This document shows, one piece after another, positions 54,493 through 64,000 of a stretch of 64,000 nt of DNA. The notes below the pieces were generated by a model. The model did not search any database. It was not told the origin of the DNA and saw only the letters and a list, made by a program, of their open reading frames with translations. The translations under genes were made by a program, and so were the position numbers. Source of the DNA: Saturnia japonica (lineage: Eukaryota > Arthropoda > Insecta > Lepidoptera > Saturniidae); NCBI GenBank assembly GCA_033032175.1, contig CM065320.1, forward strand, positions 186,001 to 250,000, written 5' to 3'. Each line of letters starts with the position of its first letter. Position 1 is the first letter of the stretch.

Positions 54493-54572
54493 TATATAAA
54501 CGACCCGAGTCCCGATCCAGGACAGTTCTGGTATAGACACTAAGAGAAAACAGCAGTCGATAAAAGGAAGAA
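54493..54572 (+). promoter_or_regulatory. Promoter-like TATA/initiator module 2
   Basis: TATATAAA at 54493-54500, CAGTTC with A at 54524 (31 nt from the TATA start), and CGATAAAAGGAAG at 54558-54570. From the TATA to CAGTTC it aligns with 36478-36511 with roughly two thirds identity and one gap. A downstream ATGAATAGTGAGC at about 54640-54653 could be a tiny first coding exon with a GTGAGC donor, as in many insect secreted-protein genes, but no second exon was found. Confidence 0.4.
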
Positions 54573-54669
54573 ATCTGCAAGAGAATCATAGAGTAGTGTA
54601 AACACGAGATTCTGCAAGTACGATCACAGTTTGGTGACCATATGAATAGTGAGCTCATTTCACTTATGA

Positions 54670-57600
54670 TTTATTAAGTACCAACTATCTAAATAATAGT
54701 GTCTTAATGTTGACATTAAGGAAATTTAGATCGCACGAAGTGGTGATAATTGTAACATTATTCTTATAGTTTTCTGAAAAGGGGTTGAATAAATTTAAAA
54801 CATAATAATTTTTTAGCCATGCTGTGTTGTTATGTTGAAGTGGCACTTAATTTATTGGAACATAATTTTTATATGTATTCAATGATTTACAAAAGAGATG
54901 TGGTTTTTTTTATTGAAACTTATTTATATCAACTTTATGTTAATCAGGAACATGTAAATAGTTATAGGATGTATACATTTGGTAATGATTTGTTTAAATT
55001 GTTAATTATTAATAATTCCAATTGCTAATCATTCCCATATGCAAATTATAATTTCTTATGAAATATAAAAGCGTAATAAAATGAGGCATGTAAATAAGCA
55101 ATTCACTAACTGAAATTATAAACGAATAAATCAATTTTATAGAGCATAAGGCTACACGCAGAAAAATGTGGCTGTCTCATAAACATGATTCATACCGTAG
55201 CAAAATTAGCAAGTGGAACGGCTATGTGGCCGCCGCTCCTTCTTTAAATGAAATTCCATGTCAGGTGGTAGGTAGTGCCTTAATGGGAGCACATATATCA
55301 CTAACAACAATATGGGAGTGCTAATAAATATCAGTTGTCACAACTTCCCAAATCCTATTAAAGGCCGCTACGTAACACAGCGGCGCGGCGCGGGGGTGAA
55401 AGTGATTTTTCAGACTCTGAAATTGTTAATTGATTGCTCGGGATATTTAATATAGAATAACTTGGATAATGTTTTGTAAAGTTATAAGAAAAATATTAAA
55501 ATAAAACCGAACCCGATGTTAAGTGTTGATTTTCTGGACGCTAGTTTTTCAGCGTGAACCATTTTGTGGCTGTACTGGATCAAATGGTAAACACAGTACA
55601 ATAAAAAAAACGGTGACCACTCAAAAATTGGCGATACATCGACGGTCGTCGCTTTTATACCGGTCTGCATGCGTCTCTCTGCAATGCAACTGGATATAAC
55701 ACTGACTGATACCGAAACGCGACAAACGAAAAGAGAGTCGGGAACGTGACCAGATCCCTAACTCCCCGCTTGATTCTTCTTTCTTCGTCTTCTTAGTCTT
55801 TTCACTCTTGACAGAGTGGTCGTAGACTGTGATTGTGATTATTGAAAGAATAATAGGGTTTTTGGAAACGGACTAAGGTTTTGGTTGAAATTTTGTATTT
55901 AGATAATGTTTTACTTTCCAAGTTTTCCTACACTGAAAATTTATTTTAGCAGATATTTGTTATTACGACTGACTGTCAGCTTCACATCATTTTGTGTAGA
56001 AGGTGTTGGAAAAAATACGATGGTTCAAATATTATTTCTTCTTCAGGCAAATTTAAATTTTTCGAAGGTAACAAAAATACAGAAAATATTAATTACATTA
56101 ATTTCCAAAACACGACGTAATGTGTAACGCTTAAACGTTCAAATAAATCCAACGTAAATTGCGCGACCCTCCTCTGTAGCGCCACCCGCATTCATCCATC
56201 AGTTACCGGAATAAATTGATGGGATATGATAAATAATAGACACCGCGACCGTTTCGAAGCCGTGTCGGCTTTGTCACAGCTATACGTCAACGCAGATAAA
56301 ATTAACGAGATCCTTAAAATTGTACACACGTTTTGTTCAATGCTTTTTTATCTCATTTTAACGACCCATGATCAAACCAACCTCTACTTATATGTATTAA
56401 TAAATTTGTAGTTTCGTCTATACGTGCAATTTTTTTCCCAAATTTTCCGATAGACATACTACATAAAGCATGCTGATCACGCATATGCCATTAAATTTTT
56501 TTTCTGTCTGTATGTATGTCGGTATTTCAGTCAAAAACTTTGTACACAAAAAGCCTATCATGTCATTGGTCAATTGATAGGCTATAAGAGTTTGTAATAA
56601 TACTTGGGAAAACTTTATTAGTTTATGATTTTGTTATTTATGATTAGTTTTAAGCATTATAATCTGTATATTCCACTTAAAAATAAATAAAATACTTCCA
56701 GAAATAGTAAAAAAACTTAAGCGACTTTGATGAAATTTTGTAGACGGGAAGTATAAGTTATTCCATAATTGATAGATTATAACTATTTTAAATAATATTT
56801 TTAGAAATAACAAAAAAAAAACTATTCTCGAACAACTCTGATCTAATTTTGTAATTTTGAAATCTGTTTACACCAATAAAAAAGAAATTAGACCAGTGGA
56901 ATGCAGAACGAAAGGAAAAAGCAATACAATATTCTCAATTTACCAATCTAACTTTTCCGGTTGGTAAAACATTAAACAAACAATCTGTATTTAACTTTTT
57001 TTTAAATGTTATAATAGGCGTTATGCTTTTCCTTTTAATAATTAAGGATATATTAAAATCAATCAATGGGATGATATAATTGAAAAGTACGATACATTGT
57101 ATGTACACTTGACATGTAAAGATTGTACTATTATATAAAAAGTACTTTTGAACAGCTATACCTAACGTAGGACTATGAATATTATTTGCATGTCAAGTAT
57201 GATTACGATATTAATCTCGTTATTGAATTTAGAAATGACCAATATCCGCAATATTTTTGTATTATTCCACTAAAGAAACTTATACGCTCCAATTTCCAAT
57301 CAGAACTAAAATATGTGTAGGCAGATAAACGAAATTTTCTGGTTTTCATTGTTTTGATCGTTACATGTGATAATTTTATTTTCATAATTATAGATACTAA
57401 GTTAAAATCATGGATTTTTTGTTACAATATAATTTAATAATAATAGTAATTTCAGAAAAGCGCCTTTAATGCTTAACGCTCTATGCTGGGTGATAGGATA
57501 AAACGTTTGCTAGCCACGAGACTTATACGTGTAGGAAATAATAAACATGTTGATTTAACTTAAAAAAAATGTCAGTGTTGCATAAAATAGGTATATCTAA

Positions 57601-60185
57601 CAATTTGTCGAAAATTTCGATATTCGTCCCTAGATAATAACAAAACTTACACTCATCTTTTCATAGAATAAATTAAATTATAATAATATCTCTAAAAATG
57701 TAGTAACAAAACAATAGATTTAATATACAAAATCTACGAATTGAACATATTATTACCACCTTAACAATTTAATGTTCTGCATAAATAATGGAGCAAAGAC
57801 ATATTTCATAACGAAGTAGCAACCATCAATTAGCCAAACCAACGACGGTGCGCAAACACGACCTTATCGAGATTATTTCACTGAATTCAACGCGCAGAGC
57901 GACAACCATGCCAGATGCTAACATCTACTTATATTTGTTCAAGAGATTAATGTCTACCTGCCTGCGTAATAACATGGCAACCGAGACAAAATCACAAGTA
58001 AAGATCTTAATAAATTATAGCTATGTACTCGTAATGGGGTGTGTTTGAATTTACTCTTCGTAAATTTTGTTGGATATTTGAATTACTCGACAAATTTGGA
58101 GTCGCAGGATAATACGGTTCTATATTTAATAAATGGAAATTAATTAAACATTTTCGACACGATGAAAAGGTCTTTTATGGTTGGTTTATGAAATATTTTA
58201 GGGAAATATTTTCTTATTTGCTCAAAGGACCGTCTAAAAAATAATTAATAATGATATAGGTACACAAAGGCATGTCTATGAAAAAAAAACAAAAGGATGA
58301 AAAAGCAATTTCTTGTATCTCTCAAATCCTGCGGTTAAATACATGTTCTGTAGTGGGATTTCCACACAAGAGCTTGTTCCACTTTGTTTTTTATTTAGCT
58401 AAGAGGAAGAAAACGTCTAAAGCACGATTCACGCCTCAAAGAGCGGGGGCGGAAAAAACCGCCCAGAGCTAAAGGTCGTCTTTGCGTAATCTCGAGGTCG
58501 AACCAGTCTCACTATTACATAGAGAAAAAAGCAATTTAGATCTCGCTATAATACACTGAGATTGAGAAGAGGTAAGGTGGTTTAATATTGTTACAATTAC
58601 GAAGACAAATAGGCTGGAGTATATTATTCCAAATTGTATAACAAGAAGTTTGTGTTCGAACTCGAAAACAATTTATTGTTGTGTAAAAGTATAACGTTTT
58701 CGAGGAACGTGTATTTTGAAATACCAACTTTCTTGCCAATGTTAGATAGCTGTTTGGATTTGAGTAATGTATAATTCGCTTTTACAACAAAGTTTCCAAT
58801 CCAGTAGGCTGTTATAACTTTAAATCGCAGATTTGGTCAAATACGAAGGTAGATTCCAAGAAATGACAAGAATTATGAATAGTTTGACTTTGGTTGAATC
58901 CTTTCATAGTTTATAAATTTTGGTAATTAGTTTTTAATTATGTTTAATGTGTGTTTTCCTATTTATTTATATACACATATCTTTTCTTTTGTGTTGTTTA
59001 TTAGATTGTATTAAATAAACTCTAGTGCGGACATAATTTTTTGGGTAATATCTTATCATCATAATAGATCTTGCAGATGATTATATATGCATTTGTTTAT
59101 ATTTATTTATTTAATATGATTTCCAACAAGGGATACCTGACGCATTTAAGTGATAATTATAAGTTGTTACAAATTTAAGAGCTTCTTCCATTGTAGGTAA
59201 CTGCAGCATACAATAATCATAATGACTATCTAGCTGCACTGTTATATAGAGTAATATGCCTTATATTATTATAATGAACAGAATATTTGGAGTAATTGAA
59301 GGCATTTGAAAAGAAAAATATTGGTATTTCTATGAAGTGAATCATATATTTTGTTTTATCTTATGTTATACAAAGTTACTGGCTGACAATCAAATAAAAC
59401 TAGTAAGAATAAATTACGCAATCGGAAGACCCCTCTTTCCGGACATTATAATATCGTAGGTGTCGGAAGGTTCAGTCACGTAATGATGTGTCAGTTTTCT
59501 GCTGGTGTCAACGACGGTAACTGACTTCACGAAAATTGGATTCCTTTATTGATAACAAGAGGGAAATGTCAAAGGATTGTGTAACATTTTGTTCGCGCAA
59601 GGAACGAAAGGCCCATTCAAAATATTTCCGAGTCAGAAGATGGACGATTGCCTTTAATGATATTGAAAAAAAAAATGGCATATAATAGAACGACTTTTCT
59701 TCCGTGCATTTTATGATGTAGGTTACATTTTTTTAATTCTTGACCCTTATAAAAAGAATATCAAGATAAATTCATATAATTAAACGTTATTTAAGTTTTA
59801 AGAAAGTACATTTTTTACAATAATTATGCGTTCTTCTGTCGTCCCCGCGGGCACAGCTAGTAGTAAATATGGCTTCACATTGGCAGTGAAATACACATTT
59901 TTGTATTTCGAATTTGTTTTTTCGAGTCTAATAACTATTGCAGTCATTTTTAACCATGTATATTAATTCAATTATCTCTGATCCATGTTATTAAACATGC
60001 TACGTAAATATATTGAAATGTTTGAATTACGAAAATAATAATTTGATGAAGTAGGACATAAAATAGTCTCCACTGTGGGAGCTCCATCGCCATATCTATT
60101 GCCGCTGCAAACCGGCTTTCCATTCCATTCCAATTTAGTCCTCATGATTACGAATGTATTTTTTAATTTAAGACATAGACACGAG
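54670..60185. other. AT-rich intron or upstream DNA, no gene recognised
   Basis: No convincing coding sequence. Repeat-like patches: about 55690-55800 (family C, AACGCGACAAACGAAAAG), about 56500-56800 (CTGTCTGTATGTATGTCGG with 'CGACTTTGATGAAATTTTGTAGA'), and a short inverted CTAGCTGTGCCCGCGGG tag near 59848-59862. The minus-strand N-terminal TMTC3 exon was not seen here. Confidence 0.5.
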
Positions 60186-60189
60186 CCGT

Positions 60190-60728
60190 GTGTTGAATTA
60201 TTTTAATTTTGCATTATCTCTCAAACTATACGTCCAAATAACATGGTGTAAAAAGACGAAGTTTATCTTTATTAATTTGTCTTTATTATGAAGTAACTTT
60301 TGGTAGTAAGGATTAATATGCCATGCTTAAAAATAATACTAATAAATTAATTTTTAATCTTCAACAAAAAAAAAATGCAAAGTACCTCATTGTGGCTTAT
60401 GAATAATATATATATATATATGCTAAAGTTGACTTTTTTTAATATACTAATGGCAATATTTTTTAGAACATTGTATTTACGTACCATTAAGCCAGCGCAC
60501 GCGAATAATGCAGTTCGCGAGGGCTTCGACTTACGACTTACGTAACAAAAATCAATATTCAAGGCTAGCTGGGAACTGTAGCCTAATGTTAGATGGCCTA
60601 TACTATTCCTCATGAGTCTGGCTATCATATAAAAAAAAAAATTCGAATCCGACTGGTAGTTACAGAAATTAGCGTGAATAAACAAACAAACAAAATAACA
60701 TTTCCGCTTTATTATATTAGTATAGATG
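60190..60728 (+). repeat. Family A dispersed repeat, long copy
   Basis: Parallels 15180-15735 block by block: TTATCTCTCAAACTATACGT, TATTATGAAGTAACTTTTGG, GGCCTATACTATTCCTCATG, TCTGGCTATCATATA and an end in ATTATATTAGTATAGATG. The open minus-strand frame over it (60347-60880) is a by-product. Confidence 0.75.
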
Positions 60729-60729
60729 T

Positions 60730-62975
60730 TATATTCTGTACTATTTATAGGAGTATATGATATATATGAACAAGAACAACCGAAGAAGGTAAAAATGGAT
60801 TGTGTGAGGAATGATAAGAGTGTAAAATGTGTGAACACTGATTTATTATAAGAATACAATACAATAATACATACATACAATAGGTAATAATAATAAGTTC
60901 AATAGTATTCTTATTTGAATAATAACGTAACTAAGTATATAGCATTTCAAGTAACATTTTTGCATGTTTAATGTTTTTAATAATTATTAATCATAAAGTA
61001 TATAAAACAATAATACGGTTTCGTAAAACTTAAGGCCAGAGCCAAACTCGAAGAAACTCTACAAAGTTTTGTATTGTTAAAATATTAAAGCATATTTTTA
61101 TAAAGTGTATAAAATATTCCATTTCACATAAAAACATGAGCTCCAAAATTTTACAAAATTAAATATTCTTGTGTTAGTAAAAATGTCAGTGATGTATGAT
61201 GATTAATTCTAAGAAATTTGTAATATTCATCATAATATTAAAGTAAATATCTGTATTTTTATTACTAGATATATTATCTAATATAAACACAAACAAAATG
61301 GACGTAAGAACCGTTTTTCAAATTTTATTATGAGGCCATTTAGTTTTTTTTTATTACAACTGTTGCTTCTACATCACCAATTTTTTATATTGATTACATA
61401 AAACCACAATTACGCTTATCGAAATAATAAATCTTTAGTTCTGTCTGAACACATATTTTTTTCCTAATCTTAACCACTGATTACGATTATATATCGACAC
61501 ATCGGATCGCAAAGGGCGTAATGGACAAAATACGTATTTTCAGGAGAAGAAAAATCAAATTTAAACATTTTTGCAATAACTGCTATAAGATTTTTTTTAA
61601 GGTACAAATTTCTTAAAAAGTCACGATCTATGACGACCGTTGAAGTGTCTGGTCAGTAGTTTCAAAAATAGATGTCTCATACGCCCTAAGAAAGTCGCTA
61701 TTGTTCTTCTTACAATTTTCATGCGACTTACATCCATGTTTGACGTGGCCCAGTTGTATATTACAACCCGAAAATTGGATGTTTTGAAATGCTTTAACTC
61801 ATACATCCGTTTTTTTAAAATATTGGAAGCGTCTTTTATGTCCTATGAATTTGAAAATTCATATTTGAGAACAAAACATACATGGGTTGTATCAATATTT
61901 AAAAAAAAAATCTGTACGTTTAGCGTCTGTCTGAATGTAACTCAAAAACGGTTTGGTCGATTTTGATGAAATTTTCTACATGTCATTTCTGAATTGACAA
62001 TAAGAATTTTCAACGAAACTTCTAAAAATCGTAAAAAAATTAATTATTCTGAAGCCATTGTAATGAAATTTTGTTTGAAGGGAGTATACATGATTCTGAA
62101 ATGAATACAAAAAATATCAATAATACTTTAACAAATAAACAAAAATAATGAGTAAAAGTAAAATTAGAAAGAAGAAAATAATAACATAAACGATATTCGA
62201 TTTCATTTTGTTCATTTATAATATCTATTCTACAAAGTTTCTTGAGTATAGAAATTATTGTAATTGATGGCAAGGCCTCTACGGTGGTAAAAGGAAATTT
62301 GACAGATTAATGTTATTCTCTACAGTTATCAATTATTTAGTAAGCTTAGTGTATTATACATGTTGTGTAAATGAGCAAGATAAAGTATCCTAGATATTGT
62401 AGATAAACCGTAGACATTTCTACACAAACAATAATTTGTCATTGTCTGTAAATGTGGAAATTAAGAAAGACATTAAAATATTCCTCATGTTTAGCGATAA
62501 GAGCTTTTTTTTTCTTCATGAACGAGAATAATAAATTCTCATTTAAAGGAGACTTTGATGGATGATCTTAATGAATTCAATTTACGTTTATTCAACATTT
62601 ATTTGCATGAGATGCGTTTAAAAGGAACATTATCTTTATTCTTTACCTTAGATTATGTTTTGGAATAAAGTAGTATATCAATTTAATGCTTACGTAATAA
62701 GAATAATCGTAACATTAGTTAAAGTGGATAAACTAATTATTTGGAAACAAAAAATGCATTGGTCGATATAATCAAAAATATATTGTTGATTAAATAATTT
62801 AAAAATGATTACATTCTAAATGTTATATAATTATTTATTATATTAATAACACGCATAACCAATGGATGCCCGAAATAAATATTGTACTGAAATATTGTAT
62901 ATCATCAATCAGTGATTTCTTTTTAATTATATGCGGGTGTAATTCACCTTACTAGAGTCAATCATAGTGGTTATC
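60730..62975. other. AT-rich DNA, no gene recognised
   Basis: About 61915-62090 contains a repeat with 'GTAACTCAAAAACGGTTTGG' and 'CGATTTTGATGAAATTTTCTACA', shared in type with 56500-56800. Otherwise nothing. Confidence 0.5.
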
Positions 62976-62990
62976 TAAATAGTGGATGGC

Positions 62991-63470
62991 TTTTTTTTTT
63001 TTGAACTGACTACACTGTTAGCCTTAGGGGCCCTATCCAAAAACAGAGCCGCTGCGGCTTTTACAGCTTCACCGGACTTGGGGGCGAGCGCTTAGGGCAC
63101 TCAGCCGCGAAAGTTTGTGACGACCCGCACGAGGGTGCCAGAGTGGCCGAACCTCGGCTCAGGCGGTCGTCGCGAATGCGAAAAGGTCGCAATCTAACTA
63201 ATTCCCTAATCCTACGAGAATTCGAACTAACTAACATATACTCATATGCACGTTCCCCTCCTCCTGGGAGGAAGGAGTGGACCATGCGTATGTGTATTTA
63301 ATAAACGGAATGGTTTTTCTACACTAACTAGCGCATTAGTCTAACTAGCGCAAAAAAACAATAAAAAAAGGTCCCTTACAGAACCTATGTACCTGTGTGG
63401 TGTGCACGTGTGTAATGTTGTATGTGGGTAGCTACGTTTTGCACGTATAGTGTCACTTGTATCGCACGGG
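62991..63470 (-). mobile_element. 5'-truncated Jockey-like LINE copy with 11-bp TSD
   Basis: 480 bp, 3' UTR only, inverted: a T run (A tail), GACTACACTGTTAGCCTTAG, GGCTTTTACAGCTTCACCGG and GTGCCAGAGTGGCCG, ending near the region just after the ORF2 stop. It is flanked by perfect direct repeats TAGTGGATGGC at 62980-62990 and 63471-63481. It is closer in sequence to the intact copy than the one at 15890-16745. Confidence 0.95.
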
Positions 63471-63481
63471 TAGTGGATGGC

Positions 63482-64000
63482 ACACTGATGCGCCAATTTA
63501 TACCGACAGTACTCTTTACCTACCAAGAAAAATTAAGTAAAGTAAAAAATTTGTTTCTGGTAAGGACTATCGGTCTGCTTTCTTCAAACATTCATAATAA
63601 GTGTTTTTTATACGGTTACGTAATATTTTGAAAAAATGGTAGATTTGAGGGTCATAATGGTAGATTGGTAGATCTACCAATAAGTTGGTAGACGTGACAA
63701 CACTGGTCGTGGTGTACATTTGTCCGATATAATTGCCAAATCTTACTCTTGGTACTACATATTAATAATATTTCAATCATTTTTAACCGAATTCAACAAA
63801 AGACTCAATTGGAATGTATATTTTTATGGATGTTGTTTAGCCATAACTTCTTTGTTTATGAATCGATTTGGATGATTCTTTTTTTGTTGGATAGCGGATA
63901 CCTCAAGGGTGGGGTACCATTTCAGTTTAATTACCATTGGACCTTGAACTTCGAAGATACATAATAAAACTCCTCAAAATCATTGATGCTGATTTTCTTT
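63482..64000. other. AT-rich DNA, no gene recognised
   Basis: About 63820-63950 resembles 12590-12730 and is probably a dispersed repeat. Nothing else seen; the 5' end of TMTC3 is presumed to lie beyond. Confidence 0.45.

Noticed and set aside
60347..60880. 177-codon minus-strand frame as a gene
   Set aside because: It lies on a family A repeat that is also present at 15180-15735, and the composition is AT-driven.
1..64000. CRISPR arrays, prokaryotic operons, defence islands or viral insertions
   Set aside because: Nothing in the repeats has CRISPR spacing, the only host gene is a spliced animal gene, and no viral structural or replication gene was recognised.

Overview
This window is AT-rich, intron-heavy, transposon-filled insect DNA, almost certainly from a moth or butterfly. 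The evidence is one widely split, highly conserved animal gene plus a repeat set typical of Lepidoptera: Jockey-, R1- and LOA-type LINEs, several mariners, tRNA-headed SINEs and 'CTAGCTGTG...' dispersed repeats. Nothing looks bacterial or viral, and no CRISPR, rRNA or functional tRNA gene is visible. All calls are by eye, with no alignment or search.

The one host gene I can support is on the minus strand: an orthologue of TMTC3, an ER multi-pass, TPR-containing O-mannosyltransferase that acts on cadherins. Nine coding exons, each with GT/AG borders and matching phases, run from 51941 down to the stop codon at 6996-6998 and encode 719 visible residues. The first exon(s), with the N-terminus and promoter, must lie beyond 64000. 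The seven 3' exons are compact (7-14.2 kb). The two 5' exons sit at 28.4 and 51.8 kb, separated by introns swollen with transposons. The conserved block that should lie between the exons at 28446 and 14237 was not found, although the frame stays open without it.

Layout: 1-6990 is downstream flank with a 210-bp tandem array, SINE-like repeats and a hAT-like MITE (5972-6311). 6996-14237 holds seven TMTC3 exons, with a 78-bp minisatellite in the last intron. The intron 14238-28445 holds a foldback element, a tandemly duplicated repeat block, a nearly intact Jockey-like LINE with a 51-nt A tail (20260-24192) and a mariner relic. The intron 28528-51804 holds a second mariner (30975-32232) inserted in an older repeat, an R1-type relic, tRNA-derived SINEs and a broken LOA-type LINE with RNase H (46390-50225). 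The region 51942-64000 holds a third mariner relic and a 5'-truncated LINE copy with a clear target-site duplication.

I did not find a clear new biological system. The most useful leads are the missing TMTC3 exon, two similar promoter-like TATA/Inr modules 18 kb apart inside the TMTC3 locus, a 74-bp-arm hairpin just upstream of a TMTC3 splice acceptor, and the in-frame 26-codon minisatellite.
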